The notes under the pieces: model-generated | Databases searched by the model: none | Told to the model about the DNA's origin: nothing | Seen by the model: only the letters and a program-made list of their open reading frames with translations | Program-made: the position numbers and the translations under genes | DNA from: JAFGJQ01 sp964586145 | GTDB taxonomy: Bacteria; Planctomycetota; Phycisphaerae; UBA1845 | Direction: 5' to 3' | Assembly (NCBI GenBank): GCA_964586145.1 | Contig: CAZPHH010000004.1 | Coordinates: 42,184 to 106,183, forward strand | DNA: 64,000 nucleotides | Shown: piece by piece, positions 52,001 to 60,725 of the stretch | Position numbering within the stretch: position 1 is the stretch's first letter | Layout: every line of letters begins with the position of its first letter

Positions 52001-53185
52001 TACGTCGACCTCCAGGATGCGCTGGCCGTTGGGAGGGGCACGGGCAGTGCGGTTCAGGAGATCTGGGTCGCCGCCGGCACGTACAAACCCGACCGCGGGA
52101 CGGGCAACCGGGCCGCCAGCTTCGAGTTGCCCGGAGGCGTGGCCGTGTACGGCGGATTCGCGGGCGGCGAGACCAGCGTCGACCAACGAGACATCGGCGC
52201 GAACGCCGCCATTCTCAGCGGCGACATCGGCATATCCGGTGCCGTTTCGGACAACAGCTACCAGGTGCTTCGAATCACCGACACGGGGGCCACGGCCGTC
52301 CTCGACGGATTCGTGATCACCGCGGGCAACGCCACCGGCGCCAGTCCGGCGGATTTGGGGGGCGGACTGTACAACACGGGCGACGCCCTCCTCCGCAATT
52401 GCACGTTCCGGTCCAACCGGGCGGCCCGCCACGGGGGCGCCGTTTCCAACCAGGGAGGACCGTCGCTCACGTTGCTGAACTGTGCGCTCTTCGGCAATCA
52501 CGCGAACCAGCGCGGCGGAGCGGTGCAGACGTACCAGAGCAGCCTGGCCGCCGTAAACTGCACATTCGCGTACAATACGGCCGGTGGCGAGGGCGGCGGC
52601 GTGTTCATGAACACGTGGGACACGTCGCTTGCGAACTGCATCGTCTGGGGCAACACGGCCATGGGCGGCGTGTCCGACGAGTCCGCCCAGATCCATGTCC
52701 TGGCCGGCACACTGGTCGTGGGCTACTCCTGCGTGCAGCACTGGAGCGGCACGTACGGCGGCGCCGGGAACCTCGGGCTCGACGCGCGGTTTGTCGACGC
52801 GGACGGTCCGGACAACGTCGTTGGGACCGCCGACGACAACCTCCGGCTGCTGCCCGGTTCCGGCGCCATCGATGCCGGCAGCAACGCGGCAGTGCCGGTG
52901 GGTGTCACTACGGACCTGGCCGGAGGGCCGCGTTTCATCGACGATCCCGCCACTCCTGACGTCGGCAGCGGGGTTCCGCCGATCGTGGACATGGGTGTAT
53001 ACGAGTACACCCCGGTAGCGGACTTCGACGGAGACCTGGATGTCGACCTGTTCGACTTCGCGTGGTTCCAGGCGTGCATGAACCAACCGGCCACCGGCGC
53101 CTGCGCCCCGGGCGATCTGACCCGGGATGGGCAGGTGAATGAACTGGACGCCGGGCCGTTCGCCTCGGTCCTGACCGGCCCATAA
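49034..53185 (+). CDS. Giant lipoprotein: propeller-like repeats, DCNGNGVPDEC repeats, beta-helix and EF-hand tail
   Basis: A 1383-residue lipoprotein (lipobox FFAGC, about 16-20). Residues about 45-430 hold repeats of FVVTWARTDSEG/FVVAWNEDSAEQ type, likely a sialidase-like beta-propeller; residues about 480-890 hold a further beta-rich domain (ATGWTPPDPEIAVGPNHVV). At about 898-970 there are four repeats DCNGNGVPDEC, a Phycisphaerae hallmark and probably calcium-binding. A beta-helix (about 973-1315) starts at DVLYVDAGASGAGTG. The end (about 1328-1383) is dockerin-like (DFDGDLDVDLFDF, DLTRDGQVNELDAGPF). The GTG at 49034 with GGAGG upstream is chosen. The frame is intact, in contrast to the first giant gene. 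Confidence 0.88.
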   Translation: MTQIYWKKGLILLVAVFFAGCGRAREDRLALSGQELGSADASHVEVRANTYTENRQTDPSVAIDAHGRLLVAWGSRRQEHGTYGVFAQMFDPLGRRIGSELHVNTTVMSMQLDPAVAFGPAGNAWIVWQSDQQDGDQGGIVARRFTLDEAGHLTPDSDEILVNQTRAGHQTKPSLAVNGHGRVLVTWVCGHGDWPILRARLLNMDGAFAGPEFRLGQSDAGRESQYAVAGVRDGRFVVTWARTDSEGRPEAIYARILGPDGEPTADEWQVSGAEAGIHIEPSVDVSDDGRFVVAWLIWNGLAHSVSYRVYDSAGRAITEPLVAVQGSQWCSGAAVAVAPDGDFVVAWNEDSAEQEAELASLQSVSRRATPAEIIAQRFSSAGNPIGRPFRVNRHNEGRQALSIAASGRQAAWSTRGQLAFVWSGDTGQDDDRGVALSLFVPKDLAAPEPIVVAQAPAARDVSLEDVYPQVPPVFDPDFVPEPPEVTFPLRDGDFGFLGMQATGWTPPDPEIAVGPNHVVLVVNGEIRFRTHAGTSTFAQAIAGSSGFWGSVGATSFVFDPVALYDVHSERFIVVAAELWNEYASSAINLAVSDDSDPNGTWYKYRLDVSSYGGFLDFPNLGVDANAIYVAADFFGASANPTRANYIFVIPKAPTLTGAPASISGVRTATSPRSLGNCKNYDAAAPAQYFPGIASSSSIRLHAVTNPLGTPSLSTYSLTVPSFTYPPKATQMGTSNLADTVDWRIKNSVYRNGSLWICHTIGQNSTARVRWYQVLMRGWPTSGLLPQLAQSGTLNYGVGEHTWFPDIHVDDYGNAVLVFNRSSSTQYISIQRAIRRSSDPAGTFQAPVTLQVSTSPEEGDRWGDYSGVDEQPNQPGVFWTHAEYRTSNWRTWVGKVIIDDCNGNGVADEVDIASGTSQDCNGNAVPDECDISDGTSADCNGNGVPDECDVAGGLSPDANGNGVPDECEADVLYVDAGASGAGTGLTWNDAYVDLQDALAVGRGTGSAVQEIWVAAGTYKPDRGTGNRAASFELPGGVAVYGGFAGGETSVDQRDIGANAAILSGDIGISGAVSDNSYQVLRITDTGATAVLDGFVITAGNATGASPADLGGGLYNTGDALLRNCTFRSNRAARHGGAVSNQGGPSLTLLNCALFGNHANQRGGAVQTYQSSLAAVNCTFAYNTAGGEGGGVFMNTWDTSLANCIVWGNTAMGGVSDESAQIHVLAGTLVVGYSCVQHWSGTYGGAGNLGLDARFVDADGPDNVVGTADDNLRLLPGSGAIDAGSNAAVPVGVTTDLAGGPRFIDDPATPDVGSGVPPIVDMGVYEYTPVADFDGDLDVDLFDFAWFQACMNQPATGACAPGDLTRDGQVNELDAGPFASVLTGP

Positions 53186-53253
53186 GGGGTATGGGATTGC
53201 GCCGTTTCGGTTTCACCGGGGGATGCCCGCCGGCTCCAGCGGGGGGCGCACGA

Positions 53254-54351
53254 TCAGCAGGCTCGTTGCCGGGCCAGCCGGAAGACCAGCGCCTCCAGGC
53301 AGAGCTGCACATTGGCGTTCAACTCGACCTGCCGGGCCGCCGTGTTGACGGCGGAGATGGCGTCCGCGCACACCGCGGCTCGCGGCGCGCCTTCAGACTC
53401 GTTCACGGCGGACCGCAGCCGGGCGCGGTACCACGCCGAAGCCAGTGACAGCAGCACGTGCAGCCCCTGACGTTGCGCTTCCGTATCGGAGACATCCGGA
53501 TCGCGGCGGCGGCATGCCGCGCCCAGCGCCTTGGCCGACTCCATCCAGTCCTTCACGACGGCCGAACTGCCGGTGGCATCCAGCCGCTCCAGCGGAGTTA
53601 CGATTCGCTCTCGCATGGCCGGAATGCCGTCATCGACGTACCGCAGGGCCAGGCCCAGGCTGCCCTCGGCAATCTGCGCGACGTACGCGACGGCGTCGTC
53701 TTCCAGCTCCGGCCGCAGCTCCCGCAGCCGCTGCGCCACGAAATCGTCCGGCAGCGGCGAAAACGAAACAAGCTGGCACCGCGAGAAAGTGGTGGGCAGC
53801 AGCCGCTCGAGCGAGGACACCAGCAGGATGAGAAACGTAGTGGCCGGCGGCTCTTCCAGCGTCTTGAGCAGGGCGTTCTGGGCGGCCGTTGTGATCCGGT
53901 CCGCTTCACGAACGATGAACACCTTCGCGCGTCCGCGGCCCGGCTTGGCCCCAACCGCCTCGATCACGAAATGCCGGACCACGTCCACGCCGAGGTCCAG
54001 GGCCTTGCGGTTTCGCACGGCCGTGTCCGGGTGAAACGCGTTGAGTTGCCGGTAGATACGGTGCAGGTCCGGATGCGTATCGGCCCGGACGGCCCGGCAG
54101 TCGTCGCATTCGTCACAGACATCCAGGGCCGGCCCCGTCCAGTCCGCCAGTTCGGACCGCTTGCGCAGGTCGGCCTCCGCCGAACGGGGCTGCGGGCACA
54201 GCAGTAGCTGGGCGAAGGCCGTCGCGAACGCCTCCTTCCCCACGCCGTCCGGCCCGTGGAAGACGTAGGCGTGCGGGACTCGGTTGCCGCGCAGCGCCCG
54301 CTGAATCATCCGGTGTGCCCGCGGCTGATGTCGCACGTCAAAAATCGACAC
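53254..54351 (-). CDS. holB: DNA polymerase III delta prime subunit
   Basis: A 365-residue clamp-loader subunit. An AAA+ core: VPHAYVFHGPDGVGKEAFATAFAQ (in parts, P-loop GPDGVGKE about 31-38), zinc knuckle CDECDDCRAV (about 85-94) with an upstream partner, VIVREADRITTAAQNALLKTLEEPP (in parts) and the sensor SRC (Arg replaced by Cys region TTFSRCQLVSF). The GTG start at 54351 overlaps the tmk stop by 14 bp. The C-terminal helical region (about 230-365) is of the usual kind. Confidence 0.9.
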   Translation of the reverse strand: MSIFDVRHQPRAHRMIQRALRGNRVPHAYVFHGPDGVGKEAFATAFAQLLLCPQPRSAEADLRKRSELADWTGPALDVCDECDDCRAVRADTHPDLHRIYRQLNAFHPDTAVRNRKALDLGVDVVRHFVIEAVGAKPGRGRAKVFIVREADRITTAAQNALLKTLEEPPATTFLILLVSSLERLLPTTFSRCQLVSFSPLPDDFVAQRLRELRPELEDDAVAYVAQIAEGSLGLALRYVDDGIPAMRERIVTPLERLDATGSSAVVKDWMESAKALGAACRRRDPDVSDTEAQRQGLHVLLSLASAWYRARLRSAVNESEGAPRAAVCADAISAVNTAARQVELNANVQLCLEALVFRLARQRAC

Positions 54352-55024
54352 GCTGCAGCGCCTCCCAGATCGCCTCGTGGACCTCGTCGGCCGGCCCGCG
54401 GGCGTCAATCGTCATCACCGGGCGCGGATAGAACTCTCTCAATCGAAGAAACGTCTGCCGCACCCGCCGGTGAAAGTCGATCGGCCGGGCCTCCATCGCA
54501 TCGGTATGGGCGTCGTCAAACAACCCCTTCTGGCCGGCATGTTTGCGGCGGTGCTTGCCGGCATGGTGCGGCTCACGCCCCGTTCGCTGGAAGCCCCTTT
54601 CCACGTCGACGTCCAGCACAAACGTCAGGTCCGGCCACGTGTCGCCGATGGCGTACCGCGCCACCTCGAGGACCTGGGCAATGTCGTACCCCGCCGCGCC
54701 CTGGTAGGCACAGGTGGCGGATACGAACCGGTCGCAGAGCACGGTCTTGCCGGCGGCCAGGGCCGGTTCGATGATCTCACCCGCCAGTTGTGCCCGGGAG
54801 GCCATGAACAGAAACGTCTCGCACCGAACGTCCATCTCGCTCAGGTCGTAGTCCAGCAGGACGTGTCGAATGCGGTCGCCGATGGTCGTCCCGCCGGGGT
54901 CCTTGCAGTGCACCACGTCCAGGCCGGCCGCGGTCAGGCGTTGGCCCAGCTTCTCCCGCTGTGTGGACTTCCCGCACCCGTCGGGCCCGTCGAACACGAT
55001 GAACTTGCCGCGCAATTGTTCCAT
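54338..55024 (-). CDS. tmk: Thymidylate kinase
   Basis: A 228-residue kinase that phosphorylates dTMP to dTDP. Marks: FDGPDGCGKST (about 12-22), DPGGTTIGDRIR (in place of EPGGT), SRAQL and CDRFVSATCAYQGA. The LID carries about 20 extra residues rich in His, Lys and Arg (REPHHAGKHRRKHAGQKG), where other thymidylate kinases have a short loop. The gene is coupled to holB; the pair is a common replication neighbourhood. Confidence 0.93.
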   Translation of the reverse strand: MEQLRGKFIVFDGPDGCGKSTQREKLGQRLTAAGLDVVHCKDPGGTTIGDRIRHVLLDYDLSEMDVRCETFLFMASRAQLAGEIIEPALAAGKTVLCDRFVSATCAYQGAAGYDIAQVLEVARYAIGDTWPDLTFVLDVDVERGFQRTGREPHHAGKHRRKHAGQKGLFDDAHTDAMEARPIDFHRRVRQTFLRLREFYPRPVMTIDARGPADEVHEAIWEALQRVDF

Positions 55025-55048
55025 GTCGTCCCGTGACGCATTCTTTGC

Positions 55049-55969
55049 TCAAGAACAGGGCACCTGCGGCGCCGCCGCGCGGGCCGCGTCAAACACCTCC
55101 GCCGCGTTATAACTCGACCGCACGAACGGCCCGGCCGCCACGCTGAGGAACCCGGCAGCCCGCGCCTCCTCCGCCAGATCCCGGAACTCGCCGGGGGGGT
55201 AGTACTTCTCCACCGGCGCCTGCGCTGAAGACGGCTGCAAGTACTGTCCGATGGTCAGAATCCGGCAGCCCGCGGCGACGAGGTCGGCAAATGCCTGCCG
55301 GAGCTCGTCGCGCGTTTCGCCCAGTCCGACCATGAGGCCCGACTTGGTCAGAATGCCCGGGGCATACGCCCGGACCATGCGAATCACGCCGAGCGACCGC
55401 TCATAGCGGGCTTGCGGGCGGACTCGCCCCGTCAGACGCTCGACGGTCTCCAGGTTGTGGTTGTACAGGTGCGGCCCGGCGTCGCAGAGCGCGTGGATGC
55501 TCACCTCGCTGCCCTTCATGTCCGACGGGAGCACTTCGACCGTGGCCGAGGGGCACTGCCGGCGTACCGCCCGAACGCAGGCCGCGAAATGGGCGGCCCC
55601 GCCGTCGCTCAAGTCGTCGCGCGCCACGGCCGTAATCACCACGTGCCGCAGACCCAGCTCTGCGGCGGCCCGTGCCAGCCGCTGAGGCTCGTCCGGTTCG
55701 GGGGCCGGCGGGCGGCCGGTTGCCACCGCGCAGAACGCGCACCGGCGCGTGCAGCGATGGCCCAGGATCATGAAAGTGGCCGTCCGGTGCGACCAGCACT
55801 CGGTGAGATTGGGGCACTTGGCGTCCTGGCACACGGTGGCGATCCCGCTTTCGACGACGGCCCGCTTGGTCCGGGCAAAAGAGGCGCCGGCCGGCAGCGG
55901 TCTTTTCAGCCACGGGGGCAACCGCCGTGCCGACGGCCGGGATTCGTCACGAGCGTCTGGAGTATGCAA
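55049..55969 (-). CDS. lipA: Lipoyl synthase
   Basis: A 306-residue radical SAM enzyme that inserts two sulfurs into octanoyl groups to make lipoate. The auxiliary cluster motif CQDAKCPNLTEC (about 47-58), the radical SAM CTRRCAFC (about 73-80) and the closing RSSYNA are all present. It appears to start at a TTG (55969) behind AGGGAAG; an ATG alternative is not available near the conserved N-terminus. No lipB is in the window. It stands upstream of tmk-holB on the same strand, 24 bp away. Confidence 0.95.
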   Translation of the reverse strand: MHTPDARDESRPSARRLPPWLKRPLPAGASFARTKRAVVESGIATVCQDAKCPNLTECWSHRTATFMILGHRCTRRCAFCAVATGRPPAPEPDEPQRLARAAAELGLRHVVITAVARDDLSDGGAAHFAACVRAVRRQCPSATVEVLPSDMKGSEVSIHALCDAGPHLYNHNLETVERLTGRVRPQARYERSLGVIRMVRAYAPGILTKSGLMVGLGETRDELRQAFADLVAAGCRILTIGQYLQPSSAQAPVEKYYPPGEFRDLAEEARAAGFLSVAAGPFVRSSYNAAEVFDAARAAAPQVPCS

Positions 55970-56078
55970 CGTCTACTTCCCTGTCCGGACCGCCTGGTTC
56001 CAAGGTGACTGGCCGATCCCGGCGCGATATTAGGCGGTTCGGCGGGCCGGTCAAGCGCGGGGGACTGGCGTCGTGTTC

Positions 56079-56107
56079 TTGACGCGTTTTCGGAACGACC
56101 GTACGAT
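56079..56107 (+). promoter_or_regulatory. Likely promoter of the universal stress gene
   Basis: TTGACG (56079-56084), exact 17-bp spacer, TACGAT (56102-56107). The predicted start is about 42 nt before the ATG at 56156. This is one of the best sigma70-like promoters in the window. Confidence 0.5.
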
Positions 56108-56155
56108 GCCGGCATCCGGGCCAGGCATGTCAAGTATGGAGGCATCGATCGTACC

Positions 56156-56629
56156 ATGAGCATCACCTTTAGCAAGATTCTGCACCCGACGGACTTTTCG
56201 GAACTCTCGCTGCATGCTTTGGGCTTTGCCCGGCGCCTGGCGGAGGCTTTTGACGCGCAGTTGCACTGCCTGCACGTGATTGATGAGGCGTACCAGTACT
56301 GGTCGGCCGTCGGGCCGGAGATGGCGCCCGTCACTCCGCCCGTGGAAGACCTGACCACCCTGGCCGACGGCCAGATGCAGCGGTTCTCCGACGACCACCT
56401 GATCGGGCTGAAATACCCGGCCGTGACCAAGGTCGTCTTCGGCAAACCGTTTGCCGAAATCGTGCGGTACGCCCGGGAATGCAGCATCGACCTGATCGTG
56501 CTGGCCACCCACGGGCGCGGCGGTCTGACGCACGTGCTGTTGGGCAGCACCGCCGAGAAGGTGGTCCGCAAGGCACCGTGCCCCGTGCTGACCATCCGCG
56601 ACCCCAAGCACGAATTCACGATGCCGTAG
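56156..56629 (+). CDS. Universal stress protein A family
   Basis: A 157-residue cytoplasmic protein. KILHPTDFSELSLHAL (about 7-22) starts the fold, HCLHVIDEAY follows, and the ATP-binding loop G-x2-G-x9-G(S/T) reads HGRGGLTHVLLGSTAEKVV (about 122-140). Ends with APCPVLTIRDP. A nucleotide-binding stress protein; partner unknown. It is divergent from lipA. Confidence 0.93.
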   Translation: MSITFSKILHPTDFSELSLHALGFARRLAEAFDAQLHCLHVIDEAYQYWSAVGPEMAPVTPPVEDLTTLADGQMQRFSDDHLIGLKYPAVTKVVFGKPFAEIVRYARECSIDLIVLATHGRGGLTHVLLGSTAEKVVRKAPCPVLTIRDPKHEFTMP

Positions 56630-56714
56630 CGGGCGAACCTGACCGTTGACAGAATTAGCCGTCGGTGCTCCGCCGCCAACGCTTCGAGTGCCGCCGCATC
56701 ACGGAAAACTCCCC

Positions 56715-57350
56715 ATGACTGATTCGTACTCCAACACACCCACCATCGCAGACAGGGTCGCCGACCGCGTCCGCAGGAATGCCGTCAACGCGTTGCTGCC
56801 GGCCATACTGATCACGCTGATCGGCTGGCTGTTGTTCAATCCCCTGGAGAATCCCTCCGGGGTGAAGGAGACGACCATCGCAGGGACCATCTGGATTCTT
56901 CGGTTTGCGGGTCCGCTGCTGCTTGTGACAGCGGGTCTCGGCCGCGTGACCGGCCGGTTGTGGTGCTTTCTGCTCGATACCATCCTGTCGAGCTGCGTGG
57001 CCCTGGCCCTTGCTCTGACAGTGGTGGTGATATTCGACGAATTGGTGAAGGCCAATCTGACCGTTCTCATCTTTGCCGTCTTCGCCGCAGTCTACGTCCG
57101 GGCGGCCTGGTCCTTATGGAGCGAATACTTCGTCCTTCACCGTACAGTCGCGACCGCCGGGCCCGCTCCTGCCGCCGAACAACGGTCGGAACAACGTCGC
57201 CCGTCGTCGACCGAGGAGATCGAGTACCCCCCCGCAGCTTCCGCTGATCCGCGGACCTCGCCCGCCCCGCCGGCTCCCGATGAGCCGGCGCCGGACGGGT
57301 TTCTGGCGAACTTTGCCGATCGGAAGCCCGGGGAAGACGAGAAGCGGTAG
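56715..57350 (+). CDS. Membrane protein of unknown function
   Basis: A 211-residue protein with about three to four hydrophobic segments (LLPAILITLIGWLLF, FAGPLLLVTAGL, SSCVALALALTVVVIF, VLIFAVFAAVYVRA) and a long Pro/Ala/Glu-rich C-terminus (about 140-211, EEIEYPPAASADPRTSPAPPAPDEPAPDGF in parts). I recognise no family. The ATG at 56715 is preferred; a TTG at 56646 is possible. It follows the stress gene by 85 bp. Confidence 0.7.
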   Translation: MTDSYSNTPTIADRVADRVRRNAVNALLPAILITLIGWLLFNPLENPSGVKETTIAGTIWILRFAGPLLLVTAGLGRVTGRLWCFLLDTILSSCVALALALTVVVIFDELVKANLTVLIFAVFAAVYVRAAWSLWSEYFVLHRTVATAGPAPAAEQRSEQRRPSSTEEIEYPPAASADPRTSPAPPAPDEPAPDGFLANFADRKPGEDEKR

Positions 57351-57405
57351 GGGGGCGGCGGGGTGTCCCGCCCGCGGGGGAGTCTCCAGAGCCGGCGCGC
57401 GAACC

Positions 57406-58470
57406 ATGCCTTCCGATGCACCCAGCCCGATGAATCCGATCTGGTCGCGCTACTCGCGTCAGATTCTTTTTGGGCCCATTGGCCCGGAGGGTCAGCAACG
57501 GCTCGCCGAATCCCGGGTGGTCATCGTGGGCTGCGGCGCATTGGGCAGCACGCTGGCCGAGACGCTCGTGCGGTCCGGCGTGGGCTTCGTCCGCATCTGC
57601 GACCGGGACTTCGTCGAGTTGGACAACCTCCAACGACAGACCCTGTTCGATGAGGATGACGTGGCCGCCGCGCTGCCTAAGGCGGAAGCCGCCCGCCGGA
57701 AGCTGGTCCGCATCAATTCACAGGTCACCGTCGAAGGGATCGTAACTGACGTGAACCCGTCAAACATCGAACGGCTGACCGACGGTTCGCACCTTATCCT
57801 CGACGGCACGGACAACTTCGAGACCCGCTACCTCATCAACGACGTGGCCGTCAAGCATCGCCGGCCCTGGGTCTACGGCGCGGCCGTCGCCTCCAGCGGG
57901 TTGTGCCTGGCCGTCCTGCCCGGCGTCACACCCTGCCTGCGCTGCATCTTTGAGGAAGCCCCTCCGCCGGAAGAAACCCCGACGTGCGAGACCGTGGGCG
58001 TGCTGGGCACGCTGGTGCGCGTGGTCGCCAGCCTGCAGGCCACCGAGGCGCTCAAAATCCTGATGGGTCGACTGGACGACGTGAACCGCCATCTGGTCAG
58101 CCTCGACATCTGGTCCGGGCGGTTCACTGCCATGCACGTTGGAGACGCCGCGGATCGGGCGGACTGCGCCTGCTGCCGCCATCATCGGTACGAGTATCTG
58201 TCGGGGGCGCGTTTCAGCGTTGCCTCGCACCTCTGCGGCCGTGACGCGGTGCAGGTGCATCGAAAAGGCGAGCATGCGGTCGACCTGCCCGCACTGGCCG
58301 ATCGGCTCCGCCCTGTCGCCCGTGGGGACGTGCTCGTCAACTCGTTTCTGCTGAAGGTCGCGATTGACGCGTTCGAACTGACGGTCTTCCCCGACGGCCG
58401 CGCCATCATCAAGGGCACCAACTCACCGGACACTGCAAAAACCCTGTACGTCCGGTATGTCGGATTGTGA
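57406..58470 (+). CDS. thiF: ThiF/MoeB-family adenylyltransferase
   Basis: A 354-residue E1-like enzyme that adenylates the C-terminal glycine of a sulfur-carrier protein (ThiS- or MoaD-type). Marks: RYSRQILFGPIG (about 13-24), VGCGALGS nucleotide loop, DRDFVELDNLQRQTLF, DGTDNFETRYLIND and two CxxC zinc sites (CLRC, about 182-185; CACC, about 255-258). The C-terminal part (LPALADRLRPVARGDVLVNSFLL, ELTVFPDGRAIIKGT) matches the Bacillus-type ThiF extension. Which carrier it serves cannot be told, as none lies nearby. Confidence 0.9.
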   Translation: MPSDAPSPMNPIWSRYSRQILFGPIGPEGQQRLAESRVVIVGCGALGSTLAETLVRSGVGFVRICDRDFVELDNLQRQTLFDEDDVAAALPKAEAARRKLVRINSQVTVEGIVTDVNPSNIERLTDGSHLILDGTDNFETRYLINDVAVKHRRPWVYGAAVASSGLCLAVLPGVTPCLRCIFEEAPPPEETPTCETVGVLGTLVRVVASLQATEALKILMGRLDDVNRHLVSLDIWSGRFTAMHVGDAADRADCACCRHHRYEYLSGARFSVASHLCGRDAVQVHRKGEHAVDLPALADRLRPVARGDVLVNSFLLKVAIDAFELTVFPDGRAIIKGTNSPDTAKTLYVRYVGL

Positions 58471-58477
58471 CGCGCCG

Positions 58478-60667
58478 CTACTTCTCCGCGTCAAGAATCG
58501 TTTCGAGGTCCGCCGGCATGGTCACCGGCCGCCGGCACGTGTAATTGCGGCACACGTACACCGTCGCCCGCCCCTCCTGCATCGTCTTGGCTGCCAGGAG
58601 CGGAATCCGCCGGGCCGCGTCAGACTCCGGCCCGGCCGACAGCGCCAACACCTTGTTCGGCCGGAACGTCCGGTGAACGGCACGAAGAAGCTCGCGTGTC
58701 GAGGGGTCCGCCACAGGACCGACCAGGGCGACTTCCTGGATCGGCCCCGCGGAGAAATCCGCGGCGCTCAGCAGCCGCTCAAACGCGCCCGGCGATTCCG
58801 TCGCCATCGATGCGAATGCGCGGAAGATGGATTCCGCCTTCTCGCGATAGGCCGGCTTGTCCAGCAGGATGGCCAGACGCAGGAGGTTCTGCGCATGAAC
58901 GGAGTTGCCCGACGGAATCGCCCCGTCCCGCGGGTTCTTCGTTCTCGCGATCAGCGCCTCTGCATCATCCGCGGTGAAGAAGAACGCCCCGCCCGTCTCG
59001 TCGAAGTAGTGCCGGACGGACTGCTCCGCCAACGCGTCCGCAACCTCCAGCCATCGAAGGTCAAACGTGGCCTCGTACAGGTTGAGTAACCCCTCGATGA
59101 AGAACGCGTAGTCGCTCAGGTAGCCCGTCAGTCGACCCCGGCCCTGTCGCCACGTCCGCAGCAGCCGGCCGTCCTCCTGCAGGTGTACCAGGACGAAATC
59201 GGCCGCCCGGGCCGCCGCCTCCGCGTACCGTGGTTCGTCCAGCACGACCGCCCCCCTGGCCAGGCTGGCGATCGCCAGCCCGTTCCAGGCCGTCAGGATC
59301 TTGTCATCCAGCGCCGGCGCGACGCGCTTGGCCCGGGCGTCGCGCATTTTCGCCCGCATGTCAGCCAGTCGATGCTGCAGATCGGCCATGTCCAGGCCGT
59401 GCAGTTCCGCAAAGATGTTCAGCGGCCGCCGGATGTTCAGGATGCTCTTGGGCCCCGACGGCGCGTGCCCGAGCGACTCGAACCAGTTCCCTCCCTCCGT
59501 CACGTCGTAGTAGTCACAGAAGAGCTTCGCGTCCGCCTCGCCGAGCACCTCCTGCACCTGCGCCACGGTCCAGACGTAGTACTTGCCCTCCAGCCCCTCG
59601 CTGTCCGCGTCCCGGCTGGAGTAGAAACCGCCGTCCGGCGCCTGGAGGTCCTCCAGAACGTAATCCAGAATCCCCGCGGCCGTCTCCGCGTAGAGCGGCT
59701 CGCCGGTCGCCTGATAGGCATCCAGGTAGATTCCGCTGACCAGGGCCTGGTCGTACAGCATCTTCTCGAAGTGCGGCACCAGCCACTGCGGATCGGTGCT
59801 GTATCGACAGATGCCTCCGCCGAGATGATCGTAGATGCCGCCCCGGGCCATATGGTCCAGCGTCACGCGCACGGCCCGCATCAGCCCCTCGTCGCCCGTG
59901 CGACGCCACGCCCGCAGCATCAGCTCCATCGCCATGCTTGGCGGAAACTTGTTGGCGTTTGTCTGGAACCCGCCCAGGCCGGGGTCGATGTACCGGACCA
60001 GTTCCCGCGCGGTACTCACCACCTCTTCGACGCCCAGGCCGTGCTCACCGCCGGCCGGCACGGTGGCCCACGACTGCAGATACTCCTGCACCTTGCCGCT
60101 CTGCTCGATCAGCTCGCCGGGGCGGTCCTTCCAGGCGTCGGCGATCACTTCCGCCAGCCGCCTGAACCCCTCCGGCGGAAAATACGTGCCCGCGAAAAAC
60201 GGGCGGCGGTCCGGCGTCAGAAACACGGTCATCGGCCAGCCGCCCTGGCCGTTGTTCATGGCCAGCGTGGCCTGCATGTAGATTTCATCGACGTCCGGCC
60301 GCTCTTCCCGATCTACCTTGATGCACACGAAGTGCCGGTTCAGGATGGCCGCGATGGCGTCGTTCTCGAAGGATTCGTGCGCCATCACGTGGCACCAGTG
60401 GCACGCGGCATAGCCGATGCTCAGGAAGATCGGCTTGTTTTCCCGCTTTGCCTTGGCGAAGGCGTCTTCGCCCCATTCGTGCCAGTCCACCGGGTTGTAC
60501 GCATGTTGAAGCAGATACGGACTGGTGGCGTGCGCCAGACGGTTCGCGCGCTGCGCATCCTTCGTGCCCATGGCTCCGCTCTCCCCCCGCTTGGAGTTTG
60601 TGCAAGCGGTCAACAGGCACAGCAGCGAGATCAGTCCGATCCGGGCTTGCTCGTGCAGTGCGTTCAT
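58478..60667 (-). CDS. YyaL/SSP411-type thioredoxin-fold protein with glycosidase-like domain (lipoprotein)
   Basis: A 729-residue lipoprotein (lipobox LLTAC, about 20-24). The N-terminal DUF255 thioredoxin-like domain has ATSPYLLQHAYNPVDW and the CHWC active site ACHWCHVMAHESF (about 84-96). The large C-terminal domain is the alpha/alpha-barrel type of the spermatogenesis-associated protein 20 family (LLDEP, FYSSRDADSEGLEGKYYVWT, ILTAWNGLAIASLARG, NSVHAQNLLRLAILLDKPAYREKA in parts). Function is unproven; it is thought to join redox chemistry with a sugar- or lipid-related domain. A normal-length member. Confidence 0.9.
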   Translation of the reverse strand: MNALHEQARIGLISLLCLLTACTNSKRGESGAMGTKDAQRANRLAHATSPYLLQHAYNPVDWHEWGEDAFAKAKRENKPIFLSIGYAACHWCHVMAHESFENDAIAAILNRHFVCIKVDREERPDVDEIYMQATLAMNNGQGGWPMTVFLTPDRRPFFAGTYFPPEGFRRLAEVIADAWKDRPGELIEQSGKVQEYLQSWATVPAGGEHGLGVEEVVSTARELVRYIDPGLGGFQTNANKFPPSMAMELMLRAWRRTGDEGLMRAVRVTLDHMARGGIYDHLGGGICRYSTDPQWLVPHFEKMLYDQALVSGIYLDAYQATGEPLYAETAAGILDYVLEDLQAPDGGFYSSRDADSEGLEGKYYVWTVAQVQEVLGEADAKLFCDYYDVTEGGNWFESLGHAPSGPKSILNIRRPLNIFAELHGLDMADLQHRLADMRAKMRDARAKRVAPALDDKILTAWNGLAIASLARGAVVLDEPRYAEAAARAADFVLVHLQEDGRLLRTWRQGRGRLTGYLSDYAFFIEGLLNLYEATFDLRWLEVADALAEQSVRHYFDETGGAFFFTADDAEALIARTKNPRDGAIPSGNSVHAQNLLRLAILLDKPAYREKAESIFRAFASMATESPGAFERLLSAADFSAGPIQEVALVGPVADPSTRELLRAVHRTFRPNKVLALSAGPESDAARRIPLLAAKTMQEGRATVYVCRNYTCRRPVTMPADLETILDAEK

Positions 60668-60725
60668 GCTCGATTTCGACTTCCGGCCAAAACACGCCGC
60701 GCGCCGCGAACGGGTTGCGCGGCGA

